The notes under the pieces were generated by a model, which saw only the letters and a list, made by a program, of their open reading frames with translations, was not told the DNA's origin and searched no databases. From contig MTSL01000065.1 in NCBI GenBank assembly GCA_002794465.1, forward strand, positions 133,475 through 197,474: 64,000 nt of DNA, given 5' to 3'. The translations under genes were made by a program, and so were the position numbers. The stretch is from Paramicrosporidium saccamoebae. Lineage: Eukaryota; Rozellomycota. Each line of letters begins with the position of its first letter. Within the stretch, counting starts at the first letter, position 1. Shown one piece after another: positions 50,391-61,000 of the stretch.

Positions 50391-50838
50391 ATGTCCTCCG
50401 GAATAGCCGTCGACGACGAATGTCTCACCGTCTTCCAAGACCTGAAGCTTCGCAAAAAGTACCGGTACATTACCTACCGTCTCAGCGACGATAACCGCGC
50501 CATCATCGTGGAAAAGTCGGCCACAGAGGGCAAGTATGACGACTTTGCTGCAGAGCTGCCCGAGAATGACTGTCGCTATGCCATCTTTGACTTTGAATAC
50601 GAAAAGTCGCCCAATGAAGGAAAGCGAAGCAAGATTTGCTTTATTGTCTGGTAATACCACTCATCCGTGTTCATATAGTAGGGCTCCGGATACGGCCAAA
50701 GTGAAGCAGAAAATGTTATACGCCTCCAGCAAGGACTCTATCCGCAAGAAGCTGGTCGGTGTGGGAGTGGAAGTGCAGGCAACAGACGCGTCCGAGATTT
50801 CATTTGACGCCGTGCTGGAAAAGGTAACGTCAATCTAG
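50391..50838 (+). CDS. COF1: Cofilin/ADF
   Basis: A 138-aa actin-depolymerising factor. Exons are 50391..50650 and 50682..50838. The 31-nt intron falls inside the tryptophan codon of FIVWAPDTA. The start MSSGIAVDDECLTVFQDLKL is near-identical to fungal cofilins, with the regulatory serine at the N-terminus. Then come ENDCRYAIFDFEYE, GKRSKICFIVW and KMLYASSKDSIRKKL, the actin-binding long helix. The C-terminus is VLEKVTSI. The next gene starts 35 bp downstream, and the likely poly(A) signal (AATAAATG) overlaps its ATG. Confidence 0.96.
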
Positions 50839-50873
50839 GCCATTAAAACTACCGGCGAAGCAGGTAGCAATAA

Positions 50874-53804
50874 ATGTTAATCCTCAGAGCCCTCAATAGG
50901 AGATTGAAACGGACGACCCGGGGTGGTGCAATTATGCAACTCGGAGGGTGTCGGCCGTTTCTCATGGCTGCATGTCGTGTTCGGCCGGTGCCCCTGGTGT
51001 ATCAGCACCGATATTGGTCATCGGAGAGGATACCGCTGAAGCCGGATACGGCACCAGAGCCAAGGACCGCTCTTCACACTCCAGAAAAGGTAGCATGCTC
51101 TCTGGCGCTCACATTGAAGGACTATAGTCGCGACCAGGAATTGCTGAGGATCATTAAGGAGTGCATCGACAATAGAGATGTTGCGAAAATGGAGAATATG
51201 CTGGAGCTGTTCCGCAAGGAAAATCCCAACCGACATAATCCCCTGATATATCGTGCGGCCTTGAAGTGCTATATGAGCGCGTCAAGACCGCAGGCAGCCT
51301 TTTTGTTCTTCCGTTCCATGGTCACACAGGGATATAAGCCTTTGGTGGAGGACCTGGAAACGCTCATGTACAATTTGCTTCGTCATTCTGACGAATCCAA
51401 TGCGGCAATGCTCTTTCAATCCTTTGCCGAGTACGGGTTACTCCGGCGTTCCGCCACATACAACATGTGGATTGGCCATTATCTGCGCGAAGACCAGCCG
51501 GAAAAGGCTCGTGCCATGTTCCGTCAGATGGAGAGCACCAGGATTCGTCCCAATCAGTCTACTTATCTGGAATTTATAACATATTTTATCCAGAGGGCGG
51601 ACTATCGAGCCGCGGAAAAAATCCGCGAGTTTATGAAGACTCGCAAAGTGCAGATCGACATTCGCTTTTACAATGGACTGATCGACTGCATGAGTAGGAA
51701 GATGGCAATGAACGAGGTGGAAAGTCTTTTGCAGGAAATGAAGGCTGCCAATATTCGTCCCGACTTGAATACGTACAACACGCTGATCCGGACTTTTGCC
51801 AATGTGAATAACCATGAAAAAATCAACATGCTCCTCGACGAAATGAGACGGAACAACATTACCCCTACAACTCAGACTTTTAATCGGATGCTAATGTCCA
51901 TGTCTCACGCGATTACTCCCGATCAGACCAAGGAAATTCTGCAACAGATGAGCAAGATGGGCTTAACATTCAATGGGTACACTTATGCGGCACTCATTAT
52001 GAATCTTTTGAAGCAGGAGAGATACAAGGAGGCCGTGGAGATGATCTACGAACTGGACAACAAAGGACTTTTGTTGGCTGTAGAGACGTATGGAAATCTC
52101 TTAAAAACCTGCTGTGACAAACGAATCGATCCTGCCGTCAAAATTCTTTGGCAGCAGATGCAGAAGCAGCAGGTCCCTCCTAATAGTTACATTTTTGGCA
52201 TTCTGATGAAGTACTACTTGATGCGGCGGAATTATCCCCGGGTTGATAGTTTGTTGCTGGAGATGCGACGGAAATGGGGTCTAAAGCCAAATCCATTCAT
52301 TTTTGCCTCCCTGATGAACCATTATGTTGAGAATCTTGATTTTCCCAGAATTCGGGTACTCTTGGATATGATTAAAGACGCTGGAGTTGAGATCAATTCG
52401 GTCATGTACAATGTCGTGATGAAATCATTTTACTCCTACAGCCGGTATGCACAGGGAGGGCACATTGCAAGGCTTAAAGGGCTTACAGTGACCCCAGAGG
52501 CATGTGATGGTACCAGAAATATAGATCCCAAATGCAGTGATCCCGTCGTGTCATTTAACAGCTCTGAAGATTCAGAGCCCATGGATGTGTCCAAATTGAA
52601 GAGTCAATTTGAGACAATGTTTGGATTGCCTTTTAGGCCAACAGTGCATGTATATAACGAAATGATGCTGTCGTTCTTTATTCGAGAACGCTTCAAGGAC
52701 ATGTTTGAGTGTTTAAAGGAGATGAGGAGAAGTGATGTAGTTCCAAACAGGACCACATATACGTTCATGGTCAAGGCTCGCGTTTTTGAGGGCGACACTG
52801 CATCGGCTCACATTCTGTTGCAGGAAATGAACCGACTTGGCTTCACACCGACTCTACTCCACTGTGCCTTGATCTTTCACTCTTTCTGCCGACAACTGTT
52901 AACGTCTGAAGCAGAGGATTTTCTAGTCGAGATGAGCAACGTCTACCATATACGGCCTAATCATGTGTTTTATGGGTCCCTGATTTACGCTTACACCCGG
53001 AGGAGGGAATATTCCAAGGTCTTTGAATCATTTGAGAGGATGGAGAAGGCTGGCTTTGTGCCTGATACCGAGACGTGCAACTATGTCTTGATATCACTAT
53101 TGGAGATTAATGAGTACAAAGAAGCCCGCAAGTTTTTTGAAAAGATGCTCCTTCAAGGCATTCGGAGGAACAATCACACGTACACCTATCTGGCCAACGG
53201 ATTTTTGGCACGGAGAGATGACCAGTCACTCATGGCCATTTTGGCCGACTGCACTGCGCCTGGAAACTCGATAGATGCTTTCCCCTTCAACCAGATAATG
53301 TCGTACTACTACAGTCAAGATAACATTGACAGTGTTTCCAAAGTTCTCAGCACCATGGCCGAATATTGTGTGCAGTTTAGTAGAGAGAGCATTCCATTTG
53401 TACAGCATGTTTTTATGAGGTACTACAAGGAACCCGAAAGGATTCCCGATCTCGTAAAATTTGTTAAAAAGGCACTCGTTGACGTGACTGTGGATGTTTC
53501 AGGAATTCTCCCAAAGTTGCAGGTTGATTTGCGGAATATTCTTGAGGACATGGAGCTTAAGGAGGTTCTGGGACAATATAACCAATTTCTCAACGACCTT
53601 GAAGAGTTGCAAATGTTATGGACGCGACTTAATCCCGATGTAATCAAACGGTTTAATGATCAGTTTGAGACCCCACCGGAAGAAATCTACCACTCCATCC
53701 CACCGGATAGGATACAAGAAGTGCGACAAAGAGTCAGTGAACTGGCTGCCAATGTCAAGTGTTCTGCGCGGGACATGTTTGGCCTAATCGGGAGAGAAAT
53801 ATAG
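50874..53804 (+). CDS. Large pentatricopeptide-repeat protein
   Basis: A 976-aa PPR protein, single exon. The N-terminus is basic and free of acidic residues (MLILRALNRRLKRTTRGG), fitting a mitochondrial presequence. From about residue 110 to 840 there are many 35-residue repeats of the type TYNTLIRTFANVNNHEKINM and TYTFMVKARVFEGDTA. An acidic-serine break near 560-590 splits the array into two blocks. PPR proteins bind organellar RNA for processing, stability or translation. The target cannot be read by eye. Fungal mitochondrial activators or processing factors of this size exist, but I make no specific assignment. AATAAA lies 6 nt after the stop. Confidence 0.9.
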   Translation: MLILRALNRRLKRTTRGGAIMQLGGCRPFLMAACRVRPVPLVYQHRYWSSERIPLKPDTAPEPRTALHTPEKVACSLALTLKDYSRDQELLRIIKECIDNRDVAKMENMLELFRKENPNRHNPLIYRAALKCYMSASRPQAAFLFFRSMVTQGYKPLVEDLETLMYNLLRHSDESNAAMLFQSFAEYGLLRRSATYNMWIGHYLREDQPEKARAMFRQMESTRIRPNQSTYLEFITYFIQRADYRAAEKIREFMKTRKVQIDIRFYNGLIDCMSRKMAMNEVESLLQEMKAANIRPDLNTYNTLIRTFANVNNHEKINMLLDEMRRNNITPTTQTFNRMLMSMSHAITPDQTKEILQQMSKMGLTFNGYTYAALIMNLLKQERYKEAVEMIYELDNKGLLLAVETYGNLLKTCCDKRIDPAVKILWQQMQKQQVPPNSYIFGILMKYYLMRRNYPRVDSLLLEMRRKWGLKPNPFIFASLMNHYVENLDFPRIRVLLDMIKDAGVEINSVMYNVVMKSFYSYSRYAQGGHIARLKGLTVTPEACDGTRNIDPKCSDPVVSFNSSEDSEPMDVSKLKSQFETMFGLPFRPTVHVYNEMMLSFFIRERFKDMFECLKEMRRSDVVPNRTTYTFMVKARVFEGDTASAHILLQEMNRLGFTPTLLHCALIFHSFCRQLLTSEAEDFLVEMSNVYHIRPNHVFYGSLIYAYTRRREYSKVFESFERMEKAGFVPDTETCNYVLISLLEINEYKEARKFFEKMLLQGIRRNNHTYTYLANGFLARRDDQSLMAILADCTAPGNSIDAFPFNQIMSYYYSQDNIDSVSKVLSTMAEYCVQFSRESIPFVQHVFMRYYKEPERIPDLVKFVKKALVDVTVDVSGILPKLQVDLRNILEDMELKEVLGQYNQFLNDLEELQMLWTRLNPDVIKRFNDQFETPPEEIYHSIPPDRIQEVRQRVSELAANVKCSARDMFGLIGREI

Positions 53805-53855
53805 ATACGAATAAATACATTTGTTTTTGCTTGTTGAATTTCAAGGTAAACAGAG

Positions 53856-56553
53856 ATGCCCGTGGCACCCGAAATCACCGTGGGGGAGAACCACGACCAG
53901 ATAGATTCAGATTTGCAGAGTAGACTAAAAGATGAGCTGACCAAGAAGCTTACCGGAATGCAAGACCAACTTGTGGCCATCACAAAGATTGAAGAGTTTG
54001 AAAGTCGGAGTAGTATTTCCGAATCTCTCGCCAAAGAGCTGACCAGACAGATTTCGTTTGTAAAGGACGAAATCCAATTTCTGGAGGGAAATGGTGAGAG
54101 AGAGGAAGATAGAGGCCCACTTTTGCGTAGGCATTGCGATTTTGCTTATCCCTAGGCCACTGGGTTGTAGACGAAAAACTTGTCTTTGAAAGGGCACAGT
54201 TCAGAGTAAGACAGCTCCGAGATCGGCTTCGCACGGAACAGCGCCTCTCTCATGCGCTTCTCAGCACCAGTCCTATAGAACCCTCCTCTGATGATCGATT
54301 GCGTGATACCCAAAAATGGAAATCCACCGAACGAAATTGGCAAATATTGATGGCACAGTCAAAGGAAGAGCTGATTGAAATGGGATTAAAGAATTACCGA
54401 TACTGTGTGCCAGAAGAGCTGGTTACAGAGGGAAGCTATGCAAACAGCCCGGTGACGGGTAAGCTACGGCTACAGGTATTGAGTGTTGACACGCCGGACG
54501 AGAAGACTGAGAGTTTGATGATGCAGGCAATAATTGACAGTGTTGCCAGTGAACCGAGAAAATTCAAGAGAAAGGTGCCGTGTGATTTAGGCATTTCTGG
54601 GATCGAATTGGACTGCAATCAGGCCCAGACCTTTGAACTTTTGGTTTTCGACAAGAGCGCCAAGCTGCTTGGGTTCGTATTCTTTAAACTGTCCTGGCTG
54701 GAACAGTTTCTAGACCATAAAGGATTCTCGCGCACCTTTCACGAGCGACTGGAACTGGTTCCAAAGGGATCTATTGAGCTGTCAATACGGCTAATGCCAG
54801 TCTCACCCAATACGCTCGAGACGCCGGGAATTATGCGACAACAAGTAATCAAACGCAAGGTCGTCAAGCGAATGGGACACAGGTTTATTAACCAAGGACA
54901 GGGGGCTTTGCTGCTTCGATGTTCACATTGCACTGATCTGATCTACACGAGCAGCAGTTCGTTCTGCCAAAGTATACCATTGGCAAGCCTGATTTGTAGA
55001 ATGTCGATTTACTTGCCACAAAGACTGTGCCAAGGCGGCATATGTACGCTGCATTGCTGATCCAAACTTTCAAGAATGGGAAGAGGTGACAACAGCGTTG
55101 CGGGAGGCAGGTCGGGAACATTCTCTAGTAAATGTGTCGGTAAAGACTCCCTGTTTCTGTGCCCATTGCGGACACTTGATTCCAATAATGGCACACATAG
55201 ACGAGTGCTATGAATGTTCGGGTATCAATGGCAGTGAAGCTCATTATAGACTGTGGAATTTATTTGCACTCTCAATGTGAAACCTATGCTCCTGCCCTAT
55301 GCGGAGTGTCCATGGAAGAGGCGCTCAAGATTTGCAGTCGTTTTGAAAAGACAACGACAGAGCCGCTTGCTGCCAAGGCCATTTCAACGTCGGGGATGGA
55401 ATGGCCCGTATTCCATGAGGACCAATTTGAGTATTTGTCGGTGATCGGGAAAGGAAACTTTGGAAAGGCACATTTGCGGGTGGACTGACTATGTAGGTCA
55501 TGCTGGCGAGATATAAGGAGGACGGAAAGTACTATGCCCTCAAGATTCTCAAAAAGGCCTCGATTATTGAGAATGACGAAAGGGACAGCATTGTGGCAGA
55601 AAAGAATGTCTTTTCTCTCGTCAGTGAAGAGAACCATCCCTTCCTGGTATCATGCCATGGAATCTACCAGAATGAAGTGCTCCATAGTCTCCATCCTAAT
55701 GCATGTAGACTCGCCTGTTCTTTGTAATGGAGTTTATTGGTGGAGGAGACATGATGTTCCACATTCAGCACCGTAAATTCACCGAGGAGCAGGCTCGGTT
55801 CTTTTCGGCCGAAATTCTCCTTGCCCTTGAATTTCTCCATCGTCGGAACATTGTTTATCGCGATCTCAAGCTCGATAACATTCTGATCACTCTCGATGGC
55901 CACGTCAAGCTGGCTGATTATGGACTTTGCAAACCCGGCATGCGAGTTCACGATGTGACGAGCACGTTTTGTGGAACGCCCGAATTTATGGCCCCAGAGA
56001 TCCTCCAAGAGAAGGCGTATACGAGGAGTGTGGACTGGTGGGCATTTGGTGTGATGCTTTTCGAGTTGCTGTATAGACAGGCGCCTTTTCTGGGGAGGAC
56101 TGAAATTGAAATATACCGATCGATTAATGCGGGAAGGCTGGTATTTCCATCCACTGCATCTCTGGAATCCAAAGACTTGATCCTTAGAGTATGGCTCTAT
56201 GGATTGTTTGATGGTGTAGTTGTTACAGAGAGATCCAGAGAAGCGACTGGGGGCCGATGACAGGGACGCCGATGCAATCAAACGACATCCCTTTTTCTCC
56301 AAAATTGATTTTGTTAGATTAGCAACCAAGCGAATTCCATCACCCTTTAAACCGTCCATCGTAAGGACTTGTCCATGTAATAACAGTGTAGTATTCGTCC
56401 ACAGATGTCTCCAATTTCGACAGAGAATTTACAAGCCAGGCTGCGTTGTTGACCCCGATGCCTTCGTTGATGGCTCCAGAGGGAGCTGCCAAGTTTTTTA
56501 ATCAGCTGGTAGGTTGTCACGACGAAAATGGCACAATTTCATGTGGTGAATAA
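53856..56553 (+). CDS. PKC1: Protein kinase C, fungal Pkc1 type
   Basis: 819-aa serine/threonine kinase of the Rho-cell wall integrity pathway. Exons: 53856..54093, 54156..54971, 55000..55221, 55250..55467, 55497..55676, 55709..56188, 56220..56376, 56405..56553. The order is HR1-like coiled coils (to about 170), a C2-like region (200-330), two C1 zinc domains (HRFINQG..., [33 protein letters not shown]), then kinase: [23 protein letters not shown] in place of DFG, and [12 protein letters not shown]. Turn-motif LLTPMPS is present, but no hydrophobic F-x-x-F-S/T-F/Y motif follows. Intron 4 is GC-AG (29 nt) and intron 1 is 62 nt. The stop TAA lies in GAATAAAT. Confidence 0.93.
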
Positions 56554-56970
56554 ATGAGCAAACAGCGAGGTTTGCGTACTAAAGACAAGGATCCTTGCTT
56601 TGTTAAAGTACTCTCTAGTAGTAGGAATTTCTGGGCATTGACCCTGTTGATGAGCCAACTACTCTTATAAAAGTTATACGGCTCCCTTATAGGCAGCCAT
56701 TTATACTATAACCAAACTGGACTGTGAAACTACTACCTGGGCCACTCTCGCTAATGACAAGCGGATGCTGTTTAACAGACCATTTATCTCGCGATTCACA
56801 GTCCCGCTGTTCACTCTGGGCGGTAATAAAGGACAGCAGCCTTCAAGCAGTACCTCGGTACTTTACTACCTATTCACAAGGACGTCGGCGGCTTATTGGC
56901 CAAGTCTTGCCCCATTGGTTACAGCCACCATGTCGCATTCCATAAATAGAAAGATTGTGTCACCTACTTC
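56554..56970. other. Intergenic, possible small ORF
   Basis: 417 bp upstream of ceramide synthase. An ATG-started open frame at 56765..56974 (69 codons, basic, MLFNRPFISRFTVPLFTLGG then a segment AAYWPSLAPLVTATM) looks like a small mitochondrial membrane protein, but I match it to no family and it overlaps the next start by 4 bases. TATAAAA motifs lie near 56665. Confidence 0.3.
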
Positions 56971-58044
56971 ATGACGTCCATTACAACAGAACCTATTCGC
57001 TTCTGGGACGATGATGTAAATATTTGGGAAGACGGAAAGCTCGTGGCATTATGGGTTTTGGGATTTGCCATTGCGGTGCCGCTCATCCAAAGAATGCTGT
57101 TATGGGTACATTTAGGTCTCATCCTCATGTTTAGCCACTTGCGAGACGACTGATAGGAGAGCCGATAGCAATGAAAAAGGGAGTTTCACTTGAGGCTGAG
57201 GAAGAGCACACAGTTCGGAACAGATTCAAAAGGAACCCCAACGAAATTAAATCATCCCACGAGTCTGACTCTTCAAGTCAACAAAGTCTGGCTCTCCACA
57301 AGTACCCCTCCCCTCCCATTCATAACCTTAGGATCGAAATGAAACGTTGGAAATTTGTAGTCTCGGCAACCAGAATGATCTCGTATGCCTTTTTCATAGG
57401 ATTCACTGCTTGGGCAGTGCAGGGCCAATCGTCGTGGTTCTGGGATTCTAACGCCTGGCACTATCCCTTTGATCATGTCCCGTGGAGAATGCGAACTCTT
57501 TATTTTATGGAGACTGCATTCTATCTGTACACGCTGGTGTCCATGTTCTTTGAGCCAAAGATGAAAGATCGGGGACAGATGGTGACTCATCACATTTTTA
57601 CCATCACCTTGCTGGTCACCTCTTACACCTGGTACTTTGGGATTTTTAAACTCATTTTGTAGGAACCAGACAAAGTACGGGACACTAATTATGCTGCTCC
57701 ATGATCTCTCCGATCCGTGGATGGAAGCGGCCAAGCTATTCAACTATCTTGATATCCAGCTTGGTGCCAATATCTGCTTCTCCGTCTTTGCCCTTTCATT
57801 TGTTTATCTCCGTGATTATGTGTTCCCTCGTCACATTATCAAAGCTACCTTGTAACTTTTTTGCCAGTCCTCATTGTTTAGTGATCACGCAAGGCCAGCT
57901 GGATCTCCCTACTATATGGTAACGTTCATCTCCTTGACGGGACTCTGGTGTCTGCACTGCTTCTGGACGGTCCTTATCGGCCGTGTATTCTACGAGAATG
58001 TCATAAAACACGGAAACAAGGGAGATATCCGCGAAGAGGATTGA
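56971..58044 (+). CDS. Ceramide synthase (LAG1/LAC1 family)
   Basis: 323-aa ER multi-pass enzyme that N-acylates sphingoid bases. Exons: 56971..57115, 57157..57631, 57663..57851, 57882..58044, with introns of 41, 31 and 30 nt. The TLC domain contains the catalytic histidine pair in MVTHHIFTITLL and, after splicing, SYTWNQTKYGTLIMLLHDLSD, the Lag1 motif with its aspartates. About six TM segments are visible. The C-terminus ends in a charged RGDIREED-like tail (KGDIREED), as in fungal members. An AATAAA begins right after the TGA stop. The Slh1-type helicase starts 21 bp later. Confidence 0.94.
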
Positions 58045-58065
58045 AAATAAATCATTTTTGGTTTC

Positions 58066-61000
58066 ATGCGTCTTGCAGGATTGGCACGGTCGTTGCTCAT
58101 TGATGATAAAAGTATTCGGAAAGAGGGCGAGTTTGAGAGGTGGCTTGAGAATGCACTGGAGAAGGCACCAGAGTATGGGCCTTTGGATTTGATAGAACTT
58201 GTGGACCCTGATTTGCTGAATGAGGAAGAATATGCCCCCATTCCGTATGTCGTGCCTGTTGTAGAGAAAAGGATTAGATATGGTCCTGAATGGCTCGTCG
58301 AGGAGTGCACACGCCTAAAGTCGGCATTTTCGACTGAGGAGCTCTCAGAACACATCATAAAGATATTATCGGGGCCCACAGAGCAGCGGGAGAGCGACCT
58401 ACTGGACTTGGTCGGTTTTGAGTGTATTGAATTAGTGTCTCAGCTGATAGCTAATCGCGATATACTGGTGGAGGCGTGTAGGGATTACTCATTTGGGAAG
58501 CCTGCAACATTGGCACCAGTTATGAGTGCAGCTTTGCCTGGACAGAGCGTCAGTCTGAACACGGAAAGCTCAAAGCAAGCATCTCGTCAGTATCGGAAAT
58601 TGGTCTCAAAAGGAATCATCCCCGACGAAGAATTGTACATTCCCGAGACCGATGGACTGGATAATTTACGGGCAGCATTGGGCTCTTCTTCAGGACCGCA
58701 GATTCATCTTCCGAATGTTTTTGTGTCGCGCCGACCCGAGCGGCTTCTTGGTGCAAAAATGGCCCTTCCGCAGGGAACCAGTCACAATGATTTTGCCGAT
58801 TATGAAGAGTTTATTATTCCATATCCAAGCGATGCCCATGGACAAACTTGGAACATAAATCCAATTATTGTCAGCGATCTCGACACGGTTCTCCAGCAAG
58901 GCTTCCAAGGATACAAAACCCTCAATCGGATGCAGTCGGCCGTCTTTCCAGTGGCGCATGGCTCTAACGAAAATATGTTAGTCTGCGCCCCCACTGGGGC
59001 GGGCAAGACAGATGTGGCAATGCTTGCAATCCTAAAAATTGTACGGGATCATATTGTCAGCATGTCGCCCTTAACTGTGGCCAAGAATGACTTTAAGGTG
59101 GTGTATGTGGCGCCTATGAAGGCCTTGGCTGCAGAGATTACCGAAAAGTTTGGAAAGAGGCTCCGACCATACGGGCTCAAGGTCCGGGAGTACACTGGAG
59201 ACATGCAGTTGACTCGCCGAGAGGTCCAAGAGACACAAATGATTGTCACTACTCCTGAGAAATGGGATGTGATTACTCGAAAGAGCCAGGGAGATGTTGA
59301 TTTGGTGCAAAAAGTAAAATTGCTAATCATTGACGAAGTACACTTACTCCAAGACGATCGTGGGCCGGTAATTGAAACTCTGGTTGCGCGCACTCTTCGT
59401 GAAGTGGAAATGAGTCAGCGGCTAATTCGCATTGTGGGCTTATCAGCCACCCTACCAAACTATGTGGATGTGGCCATGTTCCTGCGTGCTGACCTTTACT
59501 CGGGGCTCTTTGTCTTTGGCGATGCATTCAGGCCCGTTCCATTGACCCAACAGTTTGTGGGGATTAAGGGTCGCAATTTTAGCACCATTACTGAAAACAT
59601 GAACCGAACGTGCTTCAAAAAGTGCCGCAAATTTGTAGAAGAAGGACATCAAGTAATGATTTTTGTACACTCCCGGATGGACACTGTAAAGACTGCCAAA
59701 ACGATGCTCAGGCTAGCGTCAGAGGAAAATCAATCGGGAATATTTGCCACAGACCAGGCCACACCACAATATTCGGCTGCATCAAAGTCAATTAGTAAAT
59801 CGCGAAATAGAGAGCTGCAAGATCTTTTTGCCGCTGGATTCGCGTTCCACCATGCCGGGATGTTGAGGAGCGATCGTACGCTTGTTGAGCAGCTATTTTC
59901 CGAAGGACACATTAAAGTACTTGTTTGTACGGCGACTCTGGCCTGGGGAGTCAATCTGCCTGCCCACGCAGTAATCATCAAAGGGACCCAGGTGTATGAC
60001 CAGCAAAAGGGCGATTTTGTGTCGCTAGGAGTTTTGGATGTTTTGCAGATTTTTGGTCGTGCTGGACGTCCCCAGTACGAGACACACGGAGAGGGTATAA
60101 TTCTCACTCCGCATGGCGAGATGGCCAAATACATTAGTGCCATCATGTCACAGATTCCCATTGAAAGTCGCTTCCAGGCGCACCTTGCTGACAACCTAAA
60201 TGCAGAGGTGGCCCTGGGCACAGTGGGTTCCATTGCGGAGGCTGTGGCCTGGCTCAAGTATTCGTATCTATACGTGCGGATGCAAAGGAATCCCACAAGC
60301 TATGGGATTACCCCCAAGGAGATCACTACTGATCCCGACTTGGAGGCACGTCTCTACAAGTTGTGTCGTGAGACGACAATGCAGCTTCGGGCCTGCGGGA
60401 TGGTTGCATTTGATCCCGCCGATACTGCAGAAATTATAAGGATCCGTGATGTTGGACGAATCGCCAGCGCCTTTTATCTCGGACGAGACACGGTGGAGAT
60501 TTTTGGAAAGTCGCTCCGTCCCGGCCTGACTGAAGAAGAGATTTTGGCTATTGCTAGCACTGCGACAGAGTTTCATCATTTGCGCGTGCGTGAGGAAGAG
60601 TTAAGGGAACTCGATCTTCTCCGGGACGGTGCACCGATGCGTCTGAAACACGATGTGGCCACCCCTGAAGGAAAGGCATCACTACTCATTATGGCACACA
60701 TTTCGAAATATCACTTGGACTCGTTCTCTTTAATTTCTGATAGCAACTATGTGGCACAGAATGGTGGGCGTGTATTCCGTGCGTTATTCGAGATTCTCAG
60801 AACTCAGGGCTGGTTACATGCAGCACTACGGTGCTTGACAATGTGCATTTCTTTTGAGAGAAAGATCTGGCCAATGCAGCATCCATTGACCCAATTCGAT
60901 CGCCTCTCTATAGAGGTTGTCCGTAGCTTGGAAAAGGCAAGGAAGGGCGCTGTCAATGTGGATGCATTGAAATCGATGAGCAAGTCGGAAATTGCAGCCA

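Noticed and set aside
50827-50838. A 15-nt intron at the cofilin 3' end that would extend the C-terminus
   Set aside because: Far below the size of any other intron here, and the unspliced end VLEKVTSI already fits cofilins.
56765-56974. 69-codon ORF resembling a small mitochondrial membrane protein
   Set aside because: It overlaps the ceramide synthase start, no family match is visible, and ORFs of this size occur by chance; noted only in the intergenic entry.
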